Of a stretch of 64,000 bases of DNA, positions 25,648 to 33,447 are shown in pieces. The translations under genes and the position numbers were made by a program. Each line of letters opens with the position of its first letter. Position 1 is the stretch's first letter. The stretch is from Ruthenibacterium sp. (lineage in GTDB: Bacteria; Bacillota; Clostridia; Oscillospirales; Ruminococcaceae), in NCBI GenBank assembly GCA_020025235.1, contig JAHHSL010000001.1, positions 1 through 64,000 on the forward strand, read 5' to 3'. Below the pieces are notes generated by a model. That model had not been told where the DNA came from, made no database searches, and saw nothing but the letters and a program-made list of their open reading frames with translations.

Positions 25648-26568
25648 TTATTGCAGTTTGTCGCCTTTTGCAAAACGGCGTCCCGCCGCCCACGCGCTTC
25701 CTTCCATGGGGCGGCTGCCCTCCGGCACCACTTCCACAAGCGTCAGCGCACCGGTTTCACAGGCAACCACAAGCGGTTTGATGCTCAGGATCTCTCCCGC
25801 TTTCCCCGATGCACCGGCATCACAGAGCGTGCGGCGCACCTTCACCTTTTTGCCTTCGTATTCAAACCATGCCACCGGCCACGGATTCAGCCCGCGGATC
25901 AGATCATGCAGCTTTTTTGCCGGTGCATGGAACGTAAACTGCGCCATTTCCTTTGTCAGCGGCGGTGCAAGCGTCGCTTCGGCGTCGTTCTGCGGCGTGG
26001 CCTGTGCCGTGCCTGCCGCAATATCGTCGATCGTGCGCAGCAGCGTGCATGCGCCCTCCTGCGTGATGCGTTCAAACAGCTCGCCGGACGTTTCATTTTC
26101 CCCGATCTTCACCGGAGAAACACGCAGGATGTCCCCGGTATCAAGCCCCTCGTTCAGGTACATGATCGACACGCCGGTTTCTTCTTCGCCGTTGATGACA
26201 GACCACTGCACGGGCGCGGCACCGCGGTATTTCGGCAAAAGCGAAACATGCAGATTGATGCATCCGTATTTCGGCAGGCTCAAAATTTCGGGCGGCAGCA
26301 GCCGTCCGTAAGCAACCACAACGATCAGTTCCGGTGCAAGCGTGCTGATCTGCTGCGCAGCACCGGCTTCGCGCAGGGTTTTCGGCTGAAACACCGGGAT
26401 GCCGTATTCCAGCGCAACCTGCTTGACCGGCGGCGCCGTCAAAACCTGTTTGCGTCCCACCGGCTTATCCTCACGCGTATATACGCCGCACACCTCATGT
26501 CCGGCTTCAAGAATCGCTTTCAGCGACGCCGCCGCGATATCCGGCGTGCCCATAAACAGGATTTTCAA
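25648..26568 (-). CDS. fmt: Methionyl-tRNA formyltransferase
   Basis: Fmt (306 aa) formylates initiator Met-tRNA with 10-formyl-THF. The N-terminal formyltransferase fold shows FMGTPDIAAASLKAI, NLHVSLLPKYRGAAPVQWSVINGE (catalytic Asn/His region) and LDTGDIL. The C-terminal tRNA-binding OB domain begins near RGLNPWPVAWFEYEG. The start is TTG at 26568, 3 bases after the def stop, with GAGGAGG overlapping the end of def, so the two genes are coupled: the group added by Fmt is removed by Def. Confidence 0.97.
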   Translation of the reverse strand: MKILFMGTPDIAAASLKAILEAGHEVCGVYTREDKPVGRKQVLTAPPVKQVALEYGIPVFQPKTLREAGAAQQISTLAPELIVVVAYGRLLPPEILSLPKYGCINLHVSLLPKYRGAAPVQWSVINGEEETGVSIMYLNEGLDTGDILRVSPVKIGENETSGELFERITQEGACTLLRTIDDIAAGTAQATPQNDAEATLAPPLTKEMAQFTFHAPAKKLHDLIRGLNPWPVAWFEYEGKKVKVRRTLCDAGASGKAGEILSIKPLVVACETGALTLVEVVPEGSRPMEGSAWAAGRRFAKGDKLQ

Positions 26569-26571
26569 CGG

Positions 26572-27087
26572 TTATTCCTCCTCGTCGTTCTCCTCGTCCT
26601 CATAGAAGGATTCTGCAAGATCCATGATCGTAATGCCATCCAGATGATTCGTCTCGTGGCAGATGCAGCGTGCCAGCATGCCCTCGCCCGTCAGCGTGAA
26701 CGGGTTGCCGTTGCGGTCAAACGCGCGCACGGTCACCTTTTCCGGACGGGTGATCTCTGCGGTATGTCCCGGGAAGGAAAGGCAGCCTTCATAGCCCGTC
26801 ACTTCGCCTTCGGTCGCAATGATTTCCGGATTGATGCACTCGATGTATTTCGGCTCGGCGCCTTCTTCAAAGGATGCACCCTCGGGCAGATCCCGCTCAT
26901 CCAGGCTGATGAACAGACGGCGCATCACGCCCACCTGCGGGCCTGCAAGGCCATAGCCCTGTGCGTGTGTAAGCGTTTCCTTCATATCGTCAAGCAGTTC
27001 GGCCAGACGGTCGTCAAAGCGGGTGACCGGACGGCATTTTTTCTTTAAAATAGGATCTCCATCCTGAACAATCGTGCGTAAAGCCAT
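26572..27087 (-). CDS. def: Peptide deformylase
   Basis: Def (171 aa) removes the N-formyl group from nascent proteins using a metal held by Cys and two His. The three family motifs are present: GYGLAGPQVG, EGCLSFPG and HETNHLDGI (HExxH). Gly stands where many deformylases have a second Ala (GLAAPQ), a known variation. The C-terminus is a short acidic tail (YEDEENDEEE) beyond the usual end. GGAGG lies 8 bases before the ATG. It sits between priA and fmt. Confidence 0.97.
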   Translation of the reverse strand: MALRTIVQDGDPILKKKCRPVTRFDDRLAELLDDMKETLTHAQGYGLAGPQVGVMRRLFISLDERDLPEGASFEEGAEPKYIECINPEIIATEGEVTGYEGCLSFPGHTAEITRPEKVTVRAFDRNGNPFTLTGEGMLARCICHETNHLDGITIMDLAESFYEDEENDEEE

Positions 27088-27133
27088 AATAAATTCCTCC
27101 GTATCTTCTTATAAATCACAAAATGTTTACGGT

Positions 27134-29389
27134 TCAGTTGTCTGAATCCGAATGAAAATCAAGGTGCACGGACGCCTTCGACGGCAGCCCTTTTGCACTG
27201 TATTCGCCGAGCACATCGCCCATAAGGCTGCGAAATGCCCTGTCGTTGCGGCATTTCATCGTCAGCTTGTAGCGATAGTGATCGTTGATCTTTGCCACGT
27301 TCATCGGCGCAGGGCCGAGGATCCGCAGCGGAAGACCGGTTCTCTGCTGTGCCAGATGCTGTACCTCCTGCGCAAATGCGTGCGCAGCTGCCAGTACATC
27401 CGCTTCCTTCGTACCGGAAAACACCGCAAGGCAGATCGAGCAGAACGGCGGGTACAGGTTCATTTTGCGGAACGCGATCTCATCGCGGTAAAACGCTTTA
27501 TAGTCCTGACGCGCCGCCAGCTTCAGCACCGGGTTTTCCGGGTCCACTGTCTGGATCACTGCTCTTCCGGCCTTCTGCGCGCGCCCGCCGCGCCCGATGA
27601 CCTGCGTCACAAGCGAAAACACGTTTTCACTCGCACGGTACCCCTGCGCAAACAGCAGCTGGTCGATGCCGAGCACACCCACAAGCGTGACCTTTTCAAA
27701 ATCCAGTCCCTTTGCGACCATCTGCGTACCCAGCATGATGTCATATTCGCCCTTTGCAAAGCGGCGGAGCATTTTTTCATGCGCATTTTTGCGGGACGTC
27801 GTATCCAGATCCATGCGCAGCACACGCGCCTGCGGGAAAAGCTCTTCCAGTTCCTCCTCCACACGCTGTGTGCCAAAGCCCGTATACTTCATCCTGCCGC
27901 CGCATTTCGGGCAGTTTTCCGGCACGGGGCGGATCGTTTTGCCGCAGTAATGGCACAACAGATGCCCGTCTGCCTTATGGTACACCATGGGGACGCTGCA
28001 CGATTCGCACCGAAGCACTTCGCCGCAGGCCGTGCACATTCCCACTGTCTTATATCCGCGCCGGTTCAAAAGCAGGATCGTCTGTTCGCCCCGCGCAAGA
28101 TTTTTGCGTATTTCATCCGCAAGCTCCCGGCTTATGGACGATGTGTTTCCGGACGCCAGTTCCCCGCGCATATCGACAAGCCGTACTTCGGGCAGAGGCA
28201 TCTGATTGTACCGTTCCAGCAGCTCCACCAATACATACCGTCCCTGACGGGCGGCATAATAGCTTTCCGTCGAAGGCGTCGCCGAAGCGAGCAATAACAG
28301 TGCCCGGTGCGAAGCCGCACGCCGCTTTGCCACATCGTGTGCCGAATAGCGCGGCGCACTGTCGGACTGATAGGTGTGCTCCTGCTCCTCATCAATGATG
28401 ATAAGCCCGATATCGGAAAGCGGCGCAAAAATCGCGCTGCGCGTGCCGACAACGATATCCGCACCGCCGTTCTGGATCTGCTGCCATTGAAGCAGCCGTT
28501 CCGTATTGGAAAGCGCGGAATGCTGCACCGCCACCCGATCGCCGAAATGCGATTTCATCCGGTAGATCATCTGCGGCGTCAGCGAAATTTCCGGCACAAG
28601 CACAAGTGCCCTGCGCCCCTGTGCCACCGTCTTTTCGATCAGCTTCAAAAACACAAGCGTCTTGCCGCTGGATGTAACACCGTGAAGCAGGGCTGCGGCA
28701 GGTTTGCCCGAATCCATAAGGGCAGACAGCTGATCGTATGCCGCCTGCTGCGGCTGCGACAGCGTCACTTCTTCGCGCGCGGGGATGTAATCCTCATATA
28801 CCGCCGCGCTTTTATCCTGCTGCGAAACCTTCAGAACGCCCTTTTCGGCAAGGCGGTCCAGCACCGCTTTGGTGATGCCCTGTTCTTCCAAACGGCGAAG
28901 CGTCAAAGCGCCGCCTTCCAGCGCCTGCCACGCAGCCATTTGCTTTTCGGTCTTTCTGCCCTCCCATGGGGCGTCGGTGCGCTCGTAAACCGGTTCGGTA
29001 TGCCGCACGATCTGTTTCTGCAGCTGCGGGGCGGCACCGGTATTGACCGGTTTATACTGTGCGCCGTAGGGAATGATTGCTTTTACCGCTTCATAATAGG
29101 TGCAGAACGTATGCTCCTTGAGGAAGTAGACAAGCTCCAGCAGTTCCGGCGAAAGCTTCGCCTGTTCCGGTGCCGCATCGTAAATGGATTTTACCCGTTT
29201 ATCCTGCGCCCCGCTGCCGTCAAGCCCCAGCACAACACCCATTCGCGCCGCACTGCCGCGCCCGAACGGGACCAGCACCATGCTGCCGACAAAAACGCGG
29301 GACTGCAGATGCACCGGCACGCGGTACGTATACAGTTTATCAAAGTGGAAAGTGGCGTTATTGACCGCCACCTGTACCCATTCGGCCAA
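27134..29389 (-). CDS. priA: Primosomal helicase PriA
   Basis: PriA (751 aa) restarts stalled replication forks by binding branched DNA and loading the replicative helicase. The N-terminal DNA-binding domain (1-105) is followed by the helicase: Walker A LLHGVTSSGKT, DEEQEHTY (DExH), SATPSTESY. A zinc-binding insert has CTACGEVLRCESCSVPM, CHYCGKTIRPVPENCPKCGG (eight Cys), and then GTQMVAKGLDF and QVIGRGGRA. Length is typical. The start is TTG at 29389, with GAGGAG 3-4 bases before it. In Bacillus coaBC and rpoZ lie between gmk and priA; here the gap to gmk is only 32 bases and both are absent. Confidence 0.96.
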   Translation of the reverse strand: MAEWVQVAVNNATFHFDKLYTYRVPVHLQSRVFVGSMVLVPFGRGSAARMGVVLGLDGSGAQDKRVKSIYDAAPEQAKLSPELLELVYFLKEHTFCTYYEAVKAIIPYGAQYKPVNTGAAPQLQKQIVRHTEPVYERTDAPWEGRKTEKQMAAWQALEGGALTLRRLEEQGITKAVLDRLAEKGVLKVSQQDKSAAVYEDYIPAREEVTLSQPQQAAYDQLSALMDSGKPAAALLHGVTSSGKTLVFLKLIEKTVAQGRRALVLVPEISLTPQMIYRMKSHFGDRVAVQHSALSNTERLLQWQQIQNGGADIVVGTRSAIFAPLSDIGLIIIDEEQEHTYQSDSAPRYSAHDVAKRRAASHRALLLLASATPSTESYYAARQGRYVLVELLERYNQMPLPEVRLVDMRGELASGNTSSISRELADEIRKNLARGEQTILLLNRRGYKTVGMCTACGEVLRCESCSVPMVYHKADGHLLCHYCGKTIRPVPENCPKCGGRMKYTGFGTQRVEEELEELFPQARVLRMDLDTTSRKNAHEKMLRRFAKGEYDIMLGTQMVAKGLDFEKVTLVGVLGIDQLLFAQGYRASENVFSLVTQVIGRGGRAQKAGRAVIQTVDPENPVLKLAARQDYKAFYRDEIAFRKMNLYPPFCSICLAVFSGTKEADVLAAAHAFAQEVQHLAQQRTGLPLRILGPAPMNVAKINDHYRYKLTMKCRNDRAFRSLMGDVLGEYSAKGLPSKASVHLDFHSDSDN

Positions 29390-29421
29390 ACGCTCCTCTC
29401 CCTTCCCCTGTGATTGTTACG

Positions 29422-29991
29422 TTACTCGCTGCGGCGTTTCTTCAAAATCGCATAGATTTCTTCGGCACATTCGTCGATGCTGTCGTTTACCACCTGGAAA
29501 TCGTATGCATCTGCGTACTGCATTTCCTCCTGCGCACGCTTCATCCGGCACTCGATTTTTTCCGGCGTTTCAGTGCCGCGTCCGCACAGGCGGGAACGAA
29601 GCTCCTCCATGCTCGGCGGTGCAACGAACACCAGCGTGCTTTCCGGGTACATCTTTTTGATGTTTCCCGCCCCGATCACTTCGATCACAAGCACCACAGG
29701 GATTCCCGCATCCAGACGCTTATCCACTTCCGATTTCGGCGTGCCGTAATATTTATCGCAGTATTTGACATATTCGAGCATCTCGCATTGTTCGATCTTC
29801 TGCTCGAACTGTTCGTTCGTCATGTAATAATAGTTGACGCCGTCCTGCTCTCCCTGACGCGGGGCGCGCGTTGTGGCTGAAACCGAAATTTCAATTTCAG
29901 GGTGACGCTCCATCATGCGGCCGACGACCGTATCCTTGCCGGCTCCGGACGGGCCGGAAACCACCAGTAAGTTCCGCTGTTTATTCATCAT
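29422..29991 (-). CDS. gmk: Guanylate kinase
   Basis: Gmk phosphorylates GMP to GDP. About 189 residues, with P-loop SGPSGAGKDT, SVSATTRAPRQGEQDGVNYYYM (GMP-binding Arg/Tyr residues) and EVIGAGNIKKMYPESTLVFVAPPS. The start is one of two adjacent ATG codons (29991 or 29988), 7-10 bases after GGAG. It overlaps the end of remA by about 10 bases, so translation is probably coupled. The order yicC-remA-gmk is the classical Firmicutes one. Confidence 0.96.
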   Translation of the reverse strand: MMNKQRNLLVVSGPSGAGKDTVVGRMMERHPEIEISVSATTRAPRQGEQDGVNYYYMTNEQFEQKIEQCEMLEYVKYCDKYYGTPKSEVDKRLDAGIPVVLVIEVIGAGNIKKMYPESTLVFVAPPSMEELRSRLCGRGTETPEKIECRMKRAQEEMQYADAYDFQVVNDSIDECAEEIYAILKKRRSE

Positions 29992-30247
29992 CTTCCATCT
30001 CCGTTTCATCGTCTTCATCGTTCAGGCGATTTGCCACGGTTTCCGGCTGTACCGCCGAAAGGATCACATGGTCAGAATCCGTGATGATCACGGCACGCGT
30101 GCGGCGTCCGTAGGTTGCATCGATCAGGGTGCCGCGGTCGCGCGCTTCCTGCACAATGCGTTTGATCGGTGCGGATTCGGGGCTGACAATCGCGATCAGG
30201 CGGTTTGCGCTGACCATATTGCCAAAGCCGATATTGATAAGCTTCAT
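29981..30247 (-). CDS. remA: RemA family regulator (DUF370)
   Basis: An 88-residue DUF370 protein. RemA of Bacillus is a DNA-binding activator of biofilm matrix and osmoprotection genes that forms a ring. MKLINIGFGNMVSANRLIAI, then IKRIVQEARDRGTLIDATYGRRTRAVIITDS, match the family closely. The C-terminal dozen residues are acidic (NDEDDETEMEDDE), a longer tail than in Bacillus. The ATG at 30247 follows AGGAGG; frames extending to 30406 are read-through of the yicC region and discarded. It lies between yicC and gmk in the same operon. A biofilm role here is inference from Bacillus. Confidence 0.93.
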   Translation of the reverse strand: MKLINIGFGNMVSANRLIAIVSPESAPIKRIVQEARDRGTLIDATYGRRTRAVIITDSDHVILSAVQPETVANRLNDEDDETEMEDDE

Positions 30248-30308
30248 CCTTTTTCCTCCTAAGCAGTATGCGCCGCTCTTTCGGCGGACATGCGGTATTT
30301 CGGCGTTC

Positions 30309-31187
30309 TTACTCGATATTCTGGATCTGTTCGCGGATCTTTTCGATTTCCGCCTTGGTGTCCACCACCATGCGCGTAATGGAAAGATCCTGCGCCTTGC
30401 TGCCAATGGTATTGGTTTCGCGGTTCAATTCCTGCGTCAGGAAATCCAGCTTGCGTCCCACCGGTTCATTCAGTTCCAGAATATCGCGGTACTGGCGGAT
30501 ATGGCTGCGCAGACGCACCGTTTCCTCGTCGATTGCCGTTTTATCACCGAAGATCGCAGCTTCCGTCAGGATGCGCGAATCGTCGATATTGGTGTCCTCC
30601 AGCAGCGTTTTCAGCTTTGCATACAGACGCTCGGTATATTTTTCAACACGCTCTGCACTTGTTTTTTCGATTTCCGTCACGGTATTTTCGATCGTAGCCA
30701 GACGGGACAGCACATCGGCCTTCAGCTTTTCACCCTCTGCCGCACGCATCGCAACAAAGTTTTCCACAGCCGCCTGCGCCACTGCTCTGATGTCCTGCCA
30801 AAGCGCTTCTTCATCCACCTGCGCCTGCCGAGTCGTGAACACATCCGGGAAACGGGTCAGCATCCCGGCGCTGACGTCGTTTTTCACGCCGAGCGTTTCG
30901 CTCATTTCATTGATCGCATCCAGATAGTTTTTTGCCAGCTCCATGTTGACACTGATCGTCGCTTCCGGCGTATCAATATTGACAACCGTCAGCGCAAGCT
31001 CCGTCTTGCCGCGCGAGATCGTTTCGTTTACGAGTTTTTTCAGCTTATCGTCCAGAAAGGAAAACGCGCGCGGCATGCGGGAAGAATATTCAAAGTAACG
31101 GGAGTTCACGCTTTTGATTTCCACCGTGATGTCTCGTCCGCCCCGTTCCTGCTGGGCACGGCCGTAACCGGTCATACTCAATACCAT
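30309..31187 (-). CDS. yicC: YicC/YloC family endoribonuclease
   Basis: A 292-residue member of the YicC family, recently shown in other bacteria to be an endoribonuclease. SMTGYGRA at the N-terminus, EIKSVNSRYFE, SRGKTELAL, and the C-terminal PVGRKLDFLTQELNRETNTIGSKA are the family signatures. It is the first gene of the long translation/kinase cluster and has a promoter at 31229-31257. AGAAGG lies 9 bases before the ATG. Confidence 0.93.
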   Translation of the reverse strand: MVLSMTGYGRAQQERGGRDITVEIKSVNSRYFEYSSRMPRAFSFLDDKLKKLVNETISRGKTELALTVVNIDTPEATISVNMELAKNYLDAINEMSETLGVKNDVSAGMLTRFPDVFTTRQAQVDEEALWQDIRAVAQAAVENFVAMRAAEGEKLKADVLSRLATIENTVTEIEKTSAERVEKYTERLYAKLKTLLEDTNIDDSRILTEAAIFGDKTAIDEETVRLRSHIRQYRDILELNEPVGRKLDFLTQELNRETNTIGSKAQDLSITRMVVDTKAEIEKIREQIQNIE

Positions 31188-31228
31188 AAAAACAAGCCTT
31201 CTTTCCCATGATGATATATAGTATATAT

Positions 31229-31257
31229 TTTACTGCTTTTCTCGTTTTTTTGCAAGT
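31229..31257 (-). promoter_or_regulatory. Sigma-A promoter of the yicC-remA-gmk operon
   Basis: Minus-strand TTGCAA (31252-31257), 17-base A-rich spacer, TAAAAT (31229-31234), about 40 bases before the yicC start. Confidence 0.7.
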
Positions 31258-31511
31258 TTTCTCACGTTTTCTCTGCCTTTCGTGTTTCTTTCTTTCTTTT
31301 TGCATCATTGGCATGCAAATCCTGTGCAAAGGGCACAAAATATGTGCCGAAATCAAAACCCTCGGCGGGCAGAGCCTGATCCTTCCGGCGGAAAACGCAA
31401 AACAGACAGGGCTGTTTCCTGCCTATCCCGGGTACGGCACCGCTTTTTATCGCAGCGTTTTGCGGTATCCTATCATACTTTTCGCCGTACCGATACGCCT
31501 TCGGGCAGCAA

Positions 31512-31545
31512 AAAAAGACAGCATCCAAAACGGATGCTGTCTTTT
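31512..31545 (-). terminator. Terminator of the carboxyltransferase operon
   Basis: AAAAGACAGCATCC and GGATGCTGTCTTTT pair around a 5-base loop, followed by TTT on the minus strand, about 58 bases past the oadA stop. Confidence 0.85.
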
Positions 31546-31602
31546 GCTTGTATGAAAGCAACGTGCCCTGTGCGGGACGTTTTCTGCCCTCTCGTATTCC
31601 GA

Positions 31603-33006
31603 TTACACCGGATGAGATTTGTTTTCAAAATCGACGTGGTCGCCGTCAACGCCGGCAAGCTTTTCGTTGCGCTTGTCGAAGAACTTCGGAGCAACCTGCG
31701 GGAACATGGCGTAGGTAAGAACGTCTTCTTCCTGCATGACATACTTGCTTGCCTCTGCCTTGAGCTTTTCGATTTCCGGCTCAAGCAGGTCGGCCGGACG
31801 GCAGGTGATGGGCTGATCGTCGCCGAGGATCTGCTTTGTGAACTCGGGGCTGATCGGAGCCGGAGTCTTGCCGTAATCGCCGTGAACAAGGCCCTTGAAT
31901 TCCTTGGTGACCATCTTGTAGCGTTCGCCCAGGATGACATTGAACACAGCCTGTGTGCCGACGATCTGGCTGGTCGGGGTGACAAGCGGCGGATAGCCTG
32001 CATCCTTACGGACGCGGGGGATCTCCTGCAGAACAGCGTCAAGCTGATCTTCCTTGCCGGCATCCTTCAGCTGCTTGAGCAGGTTGGACAGCATGCCGCC
32101 CGGAACCTGATACAGCAGGGTGTTTGCGTCAACGCCCAGCATCTTCGGGCTCAGCTGGCCGTTATCCAGATATTTCTGGCGCAGCTTTGCAAAGTGCTCA
32201 CGCACAACGTTCAGTTTCTTCAGGTCAAGACCGGTGTCGTAATCGGTGCCCTGCAGTGCAGCGACAAGGCTCTCGGTGGGCATGTGGCTCGTGCCGAGGG
32301 ACAGCGGGCTGATTGCGGTATCAACGATGTCTGCACCTGCTTCGATGCCCTTCAGAATGGACATGGAAGCAAGACCGGAGGTGTAGTGGCTGTGGATATC
32401 GACCGGGATCGAAATGCTCTCTTTCAGAGCCTTAACCAGTTCATACGTTGCCGTCGGCGTCAGCAGACCGGCCATATCCTTGATGCAGATGCTGTGTGCA
32501 CCCATTTCTTCCAGAGTTTTTGCATATTTTGCAAAATACTCGTTGTTGTGCACCGGGCTCAGCGTATAGCTGATGCAGCCCTGAACATGTGCTTTTTCCT
32601 TGATTGCTGCTTTGATTGCAGTTTCCAGGTTGCGCGGATCGTTCAGTGCGTCGAAAATACGCAGGATGTCGATACCGTTTGCAACGGACTTCTGAACAAA
32701 GTATTCAACTGCGTCGTCAGCATAGTGACGATAGCCCAGCATGTTCTGGCCGCGGAACAGCATCTGCAGCTTTGTGTGCGGCATTTCCTTGCGCAGGATG
32801 CGCAGGCGTTCCCACGGATCTTCGTCAAGGAAGCGGATGCAGGAGTCGAATGTAGCACCGCCCCAGCATTCAGCGGAATAGTAGCCCACTTCGTCCATTG
32901 CGGGCAGGATCGGACGCATTTCGTCCATCGTCATACGCGTAGCAATCAGAGACTGATGCGCATCGCGCAGTGCGACTTCGGTAACTTTAATCGGTTTTTT
33001 TGCCAA
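31603..33006 (-). CDS. oadA: Oxaloacetate decarboxylase/pyruvate carboxyltransferase subunit (OadA/PycB-like, 5S type)
   Basis: A 467-residue carboxyltransferase that moves CO2 between oxaloacetate/pyruvate and biotin. TEVALRDAHQSL at the N-terminus (metal Asp), CIKDMAGLL with the Lys that becomes carbamylated, and VDIHSHYTSG (metal His-x-His) are diagnostic. The protein ends after the carboxyltransferase part and has no biotin domain; biotin is on the separate protein encoded 19 bases upstream. This is the same division as the 5S subunit of propionibacterial transcarboxylase or a PycB without its tail. The start is TTG at 33006 after AGAGGTG. No OadB sodium pump is nearby. Confidence 0.9.
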   Translation of the reverse strand: MAKKPIKVTEVALRDAHQSLIATRMTMDEMRPILPAMDEVGYYSAECWGGATFDSCIRFLDEDPWERLRILRKEMPHTKLQMLFRGQNMLGYRHYADDAVEYFVQKSVANGIDILRIFDALNDPRNLETAIKAAIKEKAHVQGCISYTLSPVHNNEYFAKYAKTLEEMGAHSICIKDMAGLLTPTATYELVKALKESISIPVDIHSHYTSGLASMSILKGIEAGADIVDTAISPLSLGTSHMPTESLVAALQGTDYDTGLDLKKLNVVREHFAKLRQKYLDNGQLSPKMLGVDANTLLYQVPGGMLSNLLKQLKDAGKEDQLDAVLQEIPRVRKDAGYPPLVTPTSQIVGTQAVFNVILGERYKMVTKEFKGLVHGDYGKTPAPISPEFTKQILGDDQPITCRPADLLEPEIEKLKAEASKYVMQEEDVLTYAMFPQVAPKFFDKRNEKLAGVDGDHVDFENKSHPV

Positions 33007-33024
33007 AATCGTTCACCTCTCTGT

Positions 33025-33408
33025 TTAGTTCAAGGAAACGAGCATATCGCCCACGTTTACAACGTCACCCTTGCGGCAGTTGACGGAAGCAACCGTGCCG
33101 TCCTGCGGTGCGACGATTTCATTTTCCATTTTCATAGCTTCCAGAATGCACAGAACATCGCCTGCTTTGACGGAATCGCCGACAGCGACCTTCACGTCCA
33201 GGATGTTGCCGGGCATCGGAGCGCTGACTGCAACTGCGCCGGTGCTGCCGGCTGCTGCCGGAGCGGGAGCTGCTGCGGGTGCGGGTGCTGCTGCCGGAGC
33301 AGGAGCTGCTGCGGGTGCTGCTGCAACGGGAGCCGCTGCGCCGCCTGCGGTTTCTTCAACGGTGACACTGTAAGCGGTGCCGTTCACGGTGATATTGAAA
33401 GTTTTCAT
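33025..33408 (-). CDS. Biotin carboxyl carrier protein
   Basis: A 127-residue carrier. Residues 1-20 form a short docking strand region (FNITVNGTAYSVTV), 22-57 are an Ala/Pro swinging-arm linker, and 58-127 a biotinyl domain with the biotin site EAMKMEN (Lys in the centre). It carries carboxyl groups between the two carboxyltransferase subunits encoded on either side. The linker is encoded by a GC-rich short repeat near 33250-33340. GGAGG precedes the ATG. This corresponds to the 1.3S subunit of transcarboxylase or the gamma/delta part of the sodium-pumping decarboxylases. Confidence 0.94.
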   Translation of the reverse strand: MKTFNITVNGTAYSVTVEETAGGAAAPVAAAPAAAPAPAAAPAPAAAPAPAAAGSTGAVAVSAPMPGNILDVKVAVGDSVKAGDVLCILEAMKMENEIVAPQDGTVASVNCRKGDVVNVGDMLVSLN

Positions 33409-33447
33409 TGAGATATCCTCCTGTTTATGATCGTTTAAGGTTTCAAA

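Larger units (their letters stand above)
31188..31602. other. 415-base intergenic stretch between yicC and oadA
   Basis: It contains the yicC promoter (31229-31257) on the left and the oadA terminator (31512-31545) on the right. A 99-codon minus-strand frame (31262-31561) crosses the terminator hairpin and matches no family I know. I see no riboswitch or RNA gene in the middle 250 bases. Confidence 0.5.

Noticed and set aside
31300..31400. Possible riboswitch-like sequence (GTGCAAAGGGCAC and nearby)
   Set aside because: It does not fit the c-di-GMP, glycine or other classes I know; only a local hairpin is visible.
31262..31561. 99-codon minus-strand frame between yicC and oadA
   Set aside because: It reads through the oadA terminator hairpin, has no ribosome site and no family resemblance.
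33240..33345. GC-rich repeat in the carboxyltransferase operon
   Set aside because: It encodes the Ala-Pro swinging linker of the biotin carrier, a normal feature of such proteins.
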